From NCBI RefSeq assembly GCF_963678635.1, contig NC_087062.1, forward strand, positions 66,449,415 through 66,513,414: a stretch of 64,000 nucleotides of DNA, in the 5' to 3' direction. The notes beneath the pieces were generated by a model. The model did not search any database and was not told where the DNA came from. It saw nothing but the letters and a program-made list of their open reading frames with translations. Positions within the stretch are counted from its first letter, which is position 1, and each line of letters starts with the position of its first letter. Below are positions 19,865 to 29,280 of this stretch, one piece after another. The DNA comes from Symsagittifera roscoffensis. Lineage: Eukaryota > Xenacoelomorpha > Acoela > Convolutidae. Position numbers and translations under genes: made by a program.

Positions 19865-20540
19865 CTTGATTGTATTTGTGTGCTAAAACTTGAACAAATC
19901 AACCAAGTTTTGATTATTGAACTTGTTAAACTTTTTGTTTTGATCTAGTTTGGTCAGACCAAACTTTGAAAATGTTGCAATTGTTAAAAATTGTTGAAAT
20001 TGTTGATTTTAGTTACTACTATCTATGTATGTATATAAGGAGCATAGGTGAGTATATTTACCTATTTATTCCCGACTGAAGTTTTTAACCTGTGTAAGAC
20101 ACAAACTGTGTGGCGACATGGTAGATTTGAGTAAACTCGCTCGAGAAGGGTGGGTAACTCAAGAACTTTCCTAGCCACAGAGTTTCTTAGTTTTAATATT
20201 GAAAGGACCGCATAAATGACTGATTATACTTGGTGAGTGAAGTTAAGTTAATTTTAACGGGTGCGTGGCCGTGCCACGTCCCACTTTTTAATCAGAGGCG
20301 AAAAGAAGTTTTTTGGCGAGATGACGTAAGTAGTCAGAAAAGAAATTTTATCTAGGACACTCCTCATGGTGCAAATTTTGTGAAAATGTTGAAAGGCAGT
20401 GAGATGTAGTACGATGCCATTTGTGAACACGTAGTGAGTTGAGGTGGAGTAGATAAATTTCAATTTCTTATGCAATTTGTAAGATTGGTTACTGAAAACT
20501 GGATAACTACTTGACGATAACCCGGTGTTATGCGATCAAT
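19865..20540 (+). other. 3' non-coding region, possible U3 with TATA box
   Basis: AT-rich DNA without a gene. TATATAAGGAG at 20033-20043 is a good TATA-like sequence; element 2 has TATATAAACC at the same distance past its last ORF (about 48198). TGTGGCGACATGG follows near 20110. If this were an LTR, a copy should exist upstream of gag, and none was seen. Promoter function is therefore only suggested. Confidence 0.35.
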
Positions 20541-20583
20541 AGGGACATTGATGGAGACTTGTCCGGGGAGTATGTGCCATTCT
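20541..20583 (+). promoter_or_regulatory. 3' non-coding copy of the GTCCGGGGAG motif
   Basis: GGGACATTGAT, nine bases, then TGTCCGGGGAG (20560-20570) and TATGTGCCATTC. Element 2 has GGACATCGAT, GTCCGGGGAG and the same TATGTGCCATTC at 48472-48510. The upstream half also resembles the pre-macro block (GGGACGTCGAT). The sequence is non-coding in both elements, which supports a role at the DNA or RNA level. Confidence 0.6.
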
Positions 20584-20828
20584 GCCAGATGACACAGCAT
20601 AACCTTCCCGCGACAGAAAAAAAAGTGACTAAAGCCTTATGAACAAAAAAGTGTTGCGACGGAGGGTCAGAATGTTCTAGAATTTTTATTTTTAAAATTT
20701 CGATTGGAAGAAGAACATTTCTGAGAAATAGAAAAAAACCGGCCATTTTGAATAAAAAAGACGAAAATCAGAACCACGATATAGATTGTGAAGAACAGTT
20801 GTATCAGAGACAGAAAAACACGGAGCCT

Positions 20829-20855
20829 CTTATCGTGGCAAGAACACACGATAAG
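20829..20855 (+). other. Perfect 9-bp hairpin in the 3' region
   Basis: CTTATCGTG and CACGATAAG pair around a nine-base loop. It follows GACAGAAAAACA, and in element 2 the same GACAGAAAAACA is followed by a different perfect 9-bp hairpin (48694-48716). The conserved position with changed stem sequence suggests a functional RNA structure. Confidence 0.6.
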
Positions 20856-20941
20856 GACCTTAGCGACAGATATTTGTGGAGACGGAGGCTTCAGTGGGGG
20901 GAAGAGAAATACCACGGAACCCTCCCGGGACACGAAATATA

Positions 20942-21039
20942 GGAGATAAGAGTGTTATCTCCAGAAAATCACGGGAGCGGAGGCTTGGTCCCCCAGAGAC
21001 TGTTATATGTGAAGGGACTGTGAAAACTGACTATAACAG
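20942..21039 (+). other. Two further hairpins
   Basis: GGAGATAA and TTATCTCC pair around a five-base loop (20942-20962). CTGTTATA and TATAACAG pair at longer range (21000-21007 with 21032-21039). Element 2 has TCCTAT/ATAGGA at 48750-48767 at the place of the first. They may form part of a structured 3' UTR. Confidence 0.45.
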
Positions 21040-21324
21040 CTGCTGTAATGTCCTAGATCTTAATTAACACCGTCATTATTTAATATTTCAGAGCATGAGT
21101 AGATAGAAAAAGGAAAGGGTCAATCCATCTCCAATGGATTTAATATAAAACTTTCACACAAAAACATAATAAAATAGATTGTTCGAGCCGTGTTTTTAAT
21201 GACAATCACGTAGTCTGAGGATCCGAGACTCAGCTATGTGGTTGTGTTCGCATGCAAACGAAAGCTGATCAAAAGTCGTTTGACTGATGGCCTAAAAATG
21301 GTAACTTTTTACTTTGCCCTAAAC

Positions 21325-21544
21325 AGACCAGAAAATCAACTGGCAAGGTCGAGACGGTGAAAAACGAGTAGAATTAAGGTAACTGACGCCTGCCAGTCGT
21401 TGATAGGTACTTTTTCTACGCTCCGTCGCTGTGTGATATTTGGGCGAATGTTACAATAGTGTCCCTGACTCTTGAGCCAATGGTTATAGGGCCTATTTTT
21501 CTTAAACCTCATGTGTGACCGAAGTAGGCGACTGTTACATAGTG
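21325..21544. repeat. Dispersed repeat, blocks X (21325-21455) and Y (21457-21544)
   Basis: Block Y (GTGTCCCTGACTCTTGAGCC to GGCGACTGTTACAT) is nearly identical to 49298-49380. Block X (GAGACGGTGAAAA ... GGGCGAATGTTACAA) matches 49381-49528. The order is X-Y here and Y-X after element 2, so both were cut from an alternating array or a circularly permuted unit of about 230 bp. TGTTACA sits at each block edge and could be a terminal sequence of a small mobile element. Confidence 0.75.
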
Positions 21545-21574
21545 TTTTTATGGCGCTCCTGGGTGTTTTTACGA

Positions 21575-21650
21575 CATCATGACTACGGAGTCGAACCCAC
21601 TTGACGCAGCTCCGGGCTACATGACCATTCTAGAGTACCGGTGGTACGGT
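21575..21650 (-). repeat. tRNA-like (SINE-type) fragment
   Basis: On the minus strand, GTGGGTTCGACTCCGTAG matches a Pol III B box (GGTTCGANTCC) about 35 bases after CTAGAATGGTCATGTAG. The acceptor stem does not pair well, so a tRNA-derived SINE remnant is more likely than a tRNA gene. Confidence 0.35.
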
Positions 21651-21738
21651 TCAGCGGGAACGTGTAAGCCTTCCGGTTGTACCGTGATAGCTTTTTAAGA
21701 AAACTCAAGAAAACTTCCTGGTACGCTCTCCGAGTAAC

Positions 21739-21845
21739 GGGGGGGGGGGGGGTAACTAGGGGGACGAAAAAACGAGCAAAAGACAAAAAGCGAAACAAAA
21801 ACCGAAAAAGAACAGAAAAAGGAACAAAAACGAACAAAAAAATGA
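21739..21845. repeat. Poly-G run and A-rich low-complexity sequence
   Basis: A run of about 14 G is followed by an A-rich stretch of diverged CGAAAAAGAAC/CAAAAACGAAC units. Such runs are prone to length errors in sequencing. No gene. Confidence 0.8.
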
Positions 21846-22005
21846 CATTGACTTTGACACCAAATTAGTTGGATCAAACCACTATATTATTTAAATAGTA
21901 TACCCATACTGTTTTTTATAAGACCGATCGTTTCGATCATCACAGCAATCTGAAAAAGTGCCCAAGTGTGGGGCGTTGTGAAGGGTTTTCAGATAGGTTG
22001 CAACT

Positions 22006-22135
22006 CAGCTGGATCATTAGGAGACGTGACTGGAACAGGTGACCAGTCGAGTGGGAAAGTGGTTCACAGGGACTTAGCTGGACCATTAGGAGACTTGACT
22101 GGAACAGGTGACCAGCGAAGTGGGAAAGTGGAGCT
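22006..22135. repeat. Tandem repeat of about 69 bp, two copies
   Basis: AGCTGGA(T/C)CATTAGGAGAC, then TGACTGGAACAGGTGACCAG and GTGGGAAAGTGG occur twice in a row. No gene is seen from 21060 to 22451 apart from repeats. Confidence 0.8.
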
Positions 22136-22390
22136 GGTGATCATGTGCAGGACAAGTCAAGGAAACAACCAGCACGGAATCAGAGCAACAAGAGAGGACG
22201 GGGGTGTTCTCAAGTTGGTCAAACGTGTATCGTTAAAATCCACATTACATTATAGGAGATAAGGGTAAAATTGGATAAGCGGAACCCCACTGTTTTGAGG
22301 AACGTTTTTACTCAAGCAGGCCTGGAAACAGGTTCTACGGTTTTCTCTCGAGAGGTTTAGCACCCGGCGCTTAAGGTAATTTTCGGCTTA

Positions 22391-22431
22391 AGAGGGGGAC
22401 AAAAGAGGGGGGAGGTTAGAAGGGGGCTGGT
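22391..22431 (+). other. G-rich polypurine tract before the assembly gap
   Basis: AGAGGGGGACAAAAGAGGGG continues as an almost pure purine run. It could be the 3' polypurine tract of element 1, with an LTR lost in the gap, or the 5' edge of another copy. The following bases (GGTTAGAGTTTGGTGATT) faintly resemble the first repeat of the window. Confidence 0.35.
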
Positions 22432-22451
22432 AAGGTTAGAGTTTGGTGATT

Positions 22452-22651
22452 NNNNNNNNNNNNNNNNNNNNNNNNNNNNNNNNNNNNNNNNNNNNNNNNN
22501 NNNNNNNNNNNNNNNNNNNNNNNNNNNNNNNNNNNNNNNNNNNNNNNNNNNNNNNNNNNNNNNNNNNNNNNNNNNNNNNNNNNNNNNNNNNNNNNNNNNN
22601 NNNNNNNNNNNNNNNNNNNNNNNNNNNNNNNNNNNNNNNNNNNNNNNNNNN
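22452..22651. other. Assembly gap of exactly 200 N
   Basis: The round length marks a placeholder, so the true distance is unknown. The gap lies between the end of element 1 and the rearranged 5' part of element 2. Confidence 0.98.
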
Positions 22652-22940
22652 ACTTGAGAACAATGTTAGCAACGTACTATACACTGTCGAAAGATAGCGC
22701 ACCGACTCCAGAAGAGATGAGACAGAAGTCAAGAGAGTATATGCTAATGAAATCCAGGAAATACTCATGTTCGGATAAAAGGAATATGCAAGGGGGGAGT
22801 CAACCACAAAGGTCGTCATGGTATAAGCCTAGAGATGACATGGACAAACGTAGATCATGCGCAAACTGCGGGTCAGCTGATCATCACGTGGCGGATTGCA
22901 CAACATACAAACAGTGCATGAAGAGTCTGGGATATGCACC
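22652..22940 (+). pseudogene. gag fragment of element 2 type (capsid C-terminus and first zinc knuckle)
   Basis: This matches 26320-26610 and 30828-31115 almost base for base: the end of the capsid region, then the SCANCGSADHHVADC knuckle. It starts in the gap and ends abruptly after GGGATATGCACC, where unrelated sequence begins. It is a truncated piece of a further copy of the gag unit. Confidence 0.9.
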
Positions 22941-23166
22941 CTGGTCGGATTGGGAGGGGGGAACGGACATAGACAGTTTTTGTGATACCCCATAAGATCG
23001 CTAGTAGGGGGAGGAGAACGCGTGGCGATCTCCTCGCCACGGTACCAGACATTTTTTTTGTTTTTGTTCAGATAAAGTGTTGACACAAGTCACCTTTGAA
23101 ATTTAGGTGGGTTTATTTCTTTGCTTTTATCGATATATATGTATATTGGGTTTCTTGAGAAAATTT
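22941..23166. other. Unique sequence between gag fragment and first minisatellite, with hairpin
   Basis: No gene. CGTGGCGA and TCGCCACG pair perfectly around TCTCC (23021-23041). The sequence differs from what precedes the other two minisatellites; the shared part begins only at TTACTAGAGCTCAAG (23167). It may be the original left flank of the minisatellite. Confidence 0.5.
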
Positions 23167-23209
23167 TTACTAGAGCTCAAGTGGTGGTACAATGTACAGT
23201 GTTTCAAAG

Positions 23210-24225
23210 CAGTCTTGGGACAGGCAGTCTTGGGACAGGCAGTCTTGATACAGGCAGTCTTGGGACAGGCAGTCTTGGGACAGGCAGTCTTGTGACAGGC
23301 AGTCTTGGGACAGGAAGTCTTGGGACAGGCAATCTTGGGACAGGCAGTCTTGGGACAGGCAGTCTTGGGACAGGTAGTCTTGGGACAGGCAGTCTTGGGA
23401 CAGGCAGTCTTGGGACAGGCAGTCTTGGGACAGGCAGTCTTGGGACAGGCAGTCTTGGGACAGGCAGTCTTGGGATAGGCAGTCTTGGGACAGGCAGTCT
23501 TGGGACAAGCAGTCTTGGGACAGGCAGTCTTGGGACAGGCAGTCTTGGGGCAGGCATTCTTGGGACAGGCAGTCTTGGACAGGCAGTCTTGGGACAGGCA
23601 GTCTTGGGACAAGCAGTCTTGGGACAGGCAGTCTTGGGACAGGCACTCTTGGGACAGGCAGTCTTGGGACAGGCAGTCTTGGGACAGGCAGTCTTGGGAC
23701 AGGCAGTCTTGGGACAGGCAGTCTTGGGACAGGCAGTCCTGGAAAAGCAGTCTTGGGACAGGCAGTCTTAGGACAGACAGTCTTGGGACAGGCAGTCTTG
23801 GGACAGGCATTCTTGGACAGGCAGTCTTGGGACAGGCAGTCTTGGGACAGGCAATCTTGGGACAGGCAGTCTTGGGACAGGCAGTCTTGGGACAGGCAGT
23901 CTTGGGACAGGCAGTCTTGGGACAGGCAGTCTTGGGACAAGCAGTATTGGGACAGGCAGTCTTGCGACAGGCAGTCTTGGGACAGGCAGTCTTGGGACAG
24001 GCAGTCATTGGGACAGGCAGTCTTGGGACAAGCAGTCTTGGGACAGGCAGTCTTGGGACAGGCAGTCTTGGGACAGGCAGTCTTGGGACAGGCAGTCTTG
24101 GGACAGGCAGTGTTGGGACAGGCAGTCCTGGGACAGGCAGTCCTGGGAAAAGCAGTCTTGGGACAGGCAGTCTTGGACAGGCAGTCTTGGGACGAGCAGT
24201 CTTGGGACAGGGCAGTCTGGGGACA
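23210..24225. repeat. 15-bp minisatellite, array A (about 67 copies)
   Basis: The unit is CAGTCTTGGGACAGG with scattered variants; a few units have lost one base. A degenerate tail (GGGACAGTACATAGAAGTGT type units) continues to about 24410. Because the unit is a multiple of three and lacks stop triplets in all six frames, it creates long spurious open frames on both strands. The order of variant units is shared with arrays B and C, so the arrays are copies of one another. Confidence 0.97.
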
Positions 24226-24771
24226 GCACCAGAACGTTTGGGGACAGTACCTAAGAGTCTTGGGAAGCACCAGGAAGTCTTGGGACAGTACATAGAAGTG
24301 TTGGGACAGTACCGGGAGCTCATGGGACAGTACATAGAAGTGTTGCGACAGTACCGGGAGGTCTTGGGACGGTACAAAAAAGTGGTGTGACGGTACTAAA
24401 GGGTCTTAAGACAGGTCGAAATAACTAAATCAAAAGCGATAGGACTGGTCGGAACGTTAAATCGCGATAGATCCGATTCTGTTGGGATCACGAATTAGTA
24501 AAAAATTTTTAATCTTAAAAGGGAATAGGAACGTTGTTTTTTATTATTATTTTTATTATCAGAAATTTTATCCTGAGAATAGAATTTTAAAAACAGTAAT
24601 ATTGTAAATAGAAATAATTGTAAATAAAAATCATGAGACCGAGCAGGGTACCGATAGCAGGGTACCGATAGCTGAAAAAGGAGCTACGGAGTCAAGACAA
24701 AACATAACTCGTCGCAACGAAAAGTGACAACGGTTGGCCCAAGAATAACAAGGAAGAACTTTTCAGTGAGC

Positions 24772-27505
24772 ATGGTCAACACAAGAAGTTCAAAAGAGAA
24801 CAAGACAAAAGAGGGCGCTGAGGGGAAACAAACGGAACCCGCCATTGAGATTGACCTAGAAACACCAGACCAGAGTGTTGATGAGGTGGAGAAGAAGACA
24901 ACGTAGTCGACACCGATGCCGAATGCAGAGGAACAAAATCAAAAGTCGATGGAATTCTCACCGATAGACACTGTGGAGGACAACACGCCAGAAACAGTAA
25001 AGGATGAGTCTCAAGCAAAAAGAACGTCATTCACAGAGAGGATAGCGATGATCGTTGGAACGAAGTCGAGAAACGTAGTGGCGGAAGAACCGAATGCCGA
25101 GAAAGGCAAAACATTTGGAACAGTTTCCACGATAACAACAGAGGCCGACCAAGACCATGACCAGGTTAAACAGGGGGCAGCAGCCAGCAATAGGGCAACA
25201 GCTGACCATAAACTCCTCTTGAACTGGGCAATTTGATGGCGAAGCTAGATCAGATCGACAAGAAACTAAAGCACAGCGAGGAGGATAGAGAGGTGATAAA
25301 GAAAGAATTAAGATACAACAAACACGAGTACCTGGACAATTATTTCAATCTGGCGAGGGCGACAGAGGAAAAGCTTCAGCAGATGTCAGACAAGGTAGAG
25401 GCCACTGACGGAGAGCGAGATAAGAACATCAAAAAAGACATGCAAGAAATGTAGCAACGGTATGACGCTGTGAACAGCCAGTTGGGGAGTCTGGAAACGA
25501 GAATGGACACAATGAGAAGGAACCAGGCTGAGAGTTCATGTGCCATACAGGCAAAACTAGATGCCATCTTGAGAAACTCTACATCACAAGACAGGCCGGT
25601 AGCGGATCGAACGCAAGGTAACAGAATTGATTTCGTGGAACCACAAAGGAACAAACGGGAGTCAACACCGTTTTCATTACCCCGGGATGCGGCGAGCACA
25701 GCACCGGGGGGGGGGGGCAAGACAATTATGAACAGTGGAACCGCAAATACGACGAGTGGCCCAGGTGATTCCACGACCTACAATAACGTGGGACCGGACA
25801 CCATGACATGGGCGAGCACCTGGGAGATGATGAACAGGACACTGGAGGCCTTCGCCACGAGGAACACTGACTCGAGCGAAAGGGGAGGTGGCAAATTCAG
25901 GAAAACGTTCAAAAAGCCGAAAGAATTCAAAGATGATTCAGACGCATGCATTGATACTTGGGTAGAAGTCTTGAGATTACATTTGGAACAAGACAACTTG
26001 AACGATGAGAGACAAGCCTGCACAGCGATACTCAGCAACTTAGAAGGCACGGCGTTAAAATGCGTAGTTGCAAAGAAGGAAGAGGAGCGTGACACTGCGG
26101 ACAAAATCTTCGAGATATTGTCGAATCGATTCGGGTCAGGCATGAAGGGTCACCAAGCGATGATGCGATTTGAAAAGAGAAGGCAAAGGGACGATGAATC
26201 AATTGATCGGTTCCTGGATGATCTTGAGAGCTTGAGACGAAGGAGTGATCCTGAGGAGTCAACAAACAGAAGGAACTTCAGCATCGCCTCAAAGTTCATT
26301 GATGGGGGTGAAAAGTGACGATTTGAGAACAATGTTAGCAACGTACTATACACTGTCGAAAGATAGCGCACCGACTCCAGAAGAGATGAGACAGAAGTCA
26401 AGAGAGTATATGCTAATGAAACCCAGGAAATACTCATGTTCGGATAACAGGAATATGCAAGGGGGGAGTCAACCACAAAGGTCGTCATGGTATAAGCCTA
26501 GAGATGACATGGACAAACGTAGATCATGTGCAAACTGTGGGTCAGCTGATCATCACGTGGCGGATTGCACAACATACAAGCAGGGCATGAAGAGTTTGGG
26601 ATATGCACCTGATGAGGAAGATATGAGCCAGATGGAGGAACACGAATTCTATAGTGGCTTGATCATCAAAATAGGTGCAAGATGCTTCTTCTGCAACCAA
26701 GAGGGGCACTTCAGGATGGACTGTCCGTTGTTCTGGGAGGCAGTCAAGAACCAGAGTCACCCCAAACACAAGTTGGCGTTAGCAGCGGTGCAGAACCAGA
26801 GAAATGGACAAGGTGAATTTGAAACGAAAAACTTAGAAACACCAAGTGCGGAACTGCCAACGAAAACAGTGAAAGCTGTTACGCAAATTAATAGTGCAAT
26901 AGAAGCCACGGCCAGGAACGCCCTAGAAATAAATTATGAGAAAGCGGCGGCGGAAGCTATCAATAAAGTGAAACAGGACCTGGCGGCGAAAGAAATAGAA
27001 CAACGGCTAAAGCAAGAGATCGAAAGACAGAAAATGAACGAGGCATTAGGTTGCTCGCAGTCAATACCAGAGGCTGTAGCGGGGTCGACAAAAAGTGGAA
27101 ACTGCAACACTGTAAAATTGGTGACGGGGAAGCCATTCGGCATAACGAAGATCGGAGCCAGAATAATGTCAATAATCACCGTGGGCGGCCATGAGGTAAC
27201 GAGAAACTTGAGCGAACCCAGCGACCAGACAATAATGCACATTGATGTGTACGCAGATTACTTGAGTGGTATAAGCCCACAAACGACTTCTAGAGCATTG
27301 AGGGCACTACTCACAAGAGGGGGTAGCAAGTCAGTCCGAGTTGATAACAGGTACACAGAAGCTTATGGTCCACATGAGGTGATGCTAAATATAGATGGGA
27401 TCAACATCTACACGAAAACAATGATAACATGTGATGAAGATCTAGTAGGGCAGATCTACGTAGGAAAAGAAGAGTTGAAAGTGAGATCGATTGGACACTG
27501 CGCCA
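24772..27505 (+). pseudogene. Element 2 gag and protease start, copy B
   Basis: This is homologous to element 1 gag. The ATG at about 24775 begins MVNTRSSKENK. In-frame TAG codons lie at 24904-24906 and 25452-25454, with a frame change near 25233. The capsid-like region (KKPKEFKDDSDACID onward) spans about 25910-26420, and an extra G near 26306 breaks it. Two CX2CX4HX4C knuckles follow. The protein then matches the pre-protease region up to KEELKVRSIGHCAI, where the minisatellite flank cuts in. The protease active site is absent from this copy. It could only make a truncated Gag. Confidence 0.9.
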
Positions 27506-27548
27506 TTACTAGAGCTCAAGTGGTGGTACAATGTACAGTGGTTCAAAG

Positions 27549-28748
27549 CAGTCTTGGGACAGGCAGTCTTGGGACAGGCAGTCTTGATACAGGCAGTCTT
27601 GGGACAGGCAGTCTTGGGACAGGCAGTCTTGTGACAGGCAGTCTTGGGACAGGAAGTCTTGGGACAGGCAATCTTGGGACAGGCAGTCTTGGGACAGGCA
27701 GTCTTGGGACAGGTAGTCTTGGGACAGGCAGTCTTGGGACAGGCAGTCTTGGGACAGGCAGTCTTGGGACAGGCAGTCTTGGGACAGGCAGTCTTGGGAC
27801 AGGCAGTCTTGGGACAGGAAGTCTTGGGACAGGCAATCTTGGGACAGGCAGTCTTGGGACAGGCAGTCTTGGGACAGGTAGTCTTGGGACAGGCAGTCTT
27901 GGGACAGGCAGTCTTGGGACAGGCAGTCTTGGGACAGGCAGTCTTGGGACAGGCAGTCTTGGGACAGGCAGTCTTGGGACAGGCAGTCTTGGGATAGGCA
28001 GTCTTGGGACAGGCAGTCTTGGGACAAGCAGTCTTGGGACAGGCAGTCTTGGGACAGGCAGTCTTGGGGCAGGCAGTCTTGGGACAGGCAGTCTTGGGAC
28101 AGGCAGTCTTGGGACAGGCAGTCTTGGGACAAGCAGTCTTGGGACAGGCAGTCTTGGGACAGGCACTCTTGGGACAGGCAGTCTTGGGACAGGCAGTCTT
28201 GGGACAGGCAGTCTTGGGACAGGCAGTCTTGGGACAGGCAGTCTTGGGACAGGCAGTCCTGGGAAAAGCAGTCTTGGGACAGGCAGTCTTAGGACAGACA
28301 GTCTTGGGACAGGCAGTCTTGGGACAGGCATTCTTGGGACAGGCAGTCTTGGGACAGGCAGTCTTGGGACAGGCAATCTTGGGACAGGCAGTCTTGGGAC
28401 AGGCAGTCTTGGGACAGGCAGTCTTGGGACAGGCAGTCTTGGGACAGGCAGTCTTGGGACAAGCAGTATTGGGACAGGCAGTCTTGCGACAGGCAGTCTT
28501 GGGACAGGCAGTCTTGGGACAGGCAGTCTTGGGACAGGCAGTCTTGGGACAAGCAGTCTTGGGACAGGCAGTCTTGGGACAGGCAGTCTTGGGACAGGCA
28601 GTCTTGGGACAGGCAGTCTTGGGACAGGCAGTGTTGGGACAGGCAGTCCTGGGACAGGCAGTCCTGGGAAAAGCAGTCTTGGGACAGGCAGTCTTGGGAC
28701 AGGCAGTCTTGGGACGAGCAGTCTTGGGACAGGGCAGTCTGGGGACAG
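27549..28748. repeat. 15-bp minisatellite, array B (about 79 copies)
   Basis: Same CAGTCTTGGGACAGG unit, preceded by the shared flank TTACTAGAGCTCAAG. It contains an internal duplication of a block of units (the AGGAAG/AGGCAA variants near 27650 recur near 27828), which array A lacks. In the gag frame it reads as Ser-Leu-Gly-Thr-Gly repeats. A degenerate tail runs to about 28935. Confidence 0.97.
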
Positions 28749-29280
28749 CACCAGAACGTCTTGGGACAGTACCTAAGAGTCTTGGGAAGCACCAGGGAAG
28801 TCTTGGGACAGTACATAGAAGTGTTGGGACAGTACCGGGAGCTCATGGGACAGTACATAGAAGTGTTGCGACAGTACCGGGAGGTCTTGGGACGGTACAA
28901 AAAAGTGGTGTGACGGTACTAAAGGGTCTTAAGACAGGTCGAAATAACTAAATCAAAAGCGATAGGACTGGTCGGAACGTTAAATCGCGATAGATCCGAT
29001 TCTGTTGGGATCACGAATTAGTAAAAATTTTTTAATCTTAAAAGGGAATAGGAACGTTGTTTTTTATTATTTTTTTTATTATCAGAAATTTTATCCTGAG
29101 AATAGAATTTTAAAAACAGTAATATTGTAAATAGAAATAATTGTAAATAAAAATCATGAGGCGGAGCAGGGTACCGATAGCTGAAAAAGGAGCTACGGAG
29201 TCAAGACAAAACATAACTCGTCGCAACGAAAAGTGACAACGGTTGGCCCAAGAATAACAAGGAAGAACTTTTCAGTGAGC

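Larger units (their letters stand above)
740..21060 (+). mobile_element. Giant Ty3/gypsy-like retroelement with accessory macro and SGNH modules (element 1)
   Basis: The gene order is gag, protease, RT, RNase H, a long linker, integrase, a second linker, a macro-like domain, then a second coding module with SGNH domains. Coding sequence alone spans 1072-19829, roughly three to four times a usual Ty3/gypsy element. A long non-coding 3' region follows. RNase H before integrase places pol in the Ty3/gypsy order. The ends given are approximate because no LTR pair, PBS or target-site duplication could be established. All open frames lie on the + strand. The three frame shifts and one TAG are described under the individual genes. 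A diverged relative with the same layout lies at 22.6-49.5 kb. Confidence 0.85.
24418..28940. repeat. Segmental tandem duplication, copy B (about 4.5 kb)
   Basis: The unit runs from GAAATAACTAAATC through a leader, gag, the start of protease, a 15-bp minisatellite and its degenerate tail. Copy C follows directly. The copies differ by a few substitutions and length changes only: a 14-bp GGTACCGATAGCAG duplication near 24650, longer G runs at about 25707 and 26306. Either a recent tandem duplication or a haplotype/assembly duplication next to the gap. Confidence 0.9.

Noticed and set aside
23210-24225. CRISPR-like array
   Set aside because: Units are contiguous 15-mers without spacers, in a eukaryotic retroelement context. 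It is a minisatellite.
23127-24377. Long minus-strand open frames across the minisatellites (also at 27543-28751, 32048-32881 and others), reading as Pro-Val-Pro-Arg-Leu or Leu-Ser-Gln-Asp-Cys repeats
   Set aside because: The 15-bp unit lacks stop triplets in all six frames, so long open frames arise automatically. There is no start context, domain or composition of a real gene.
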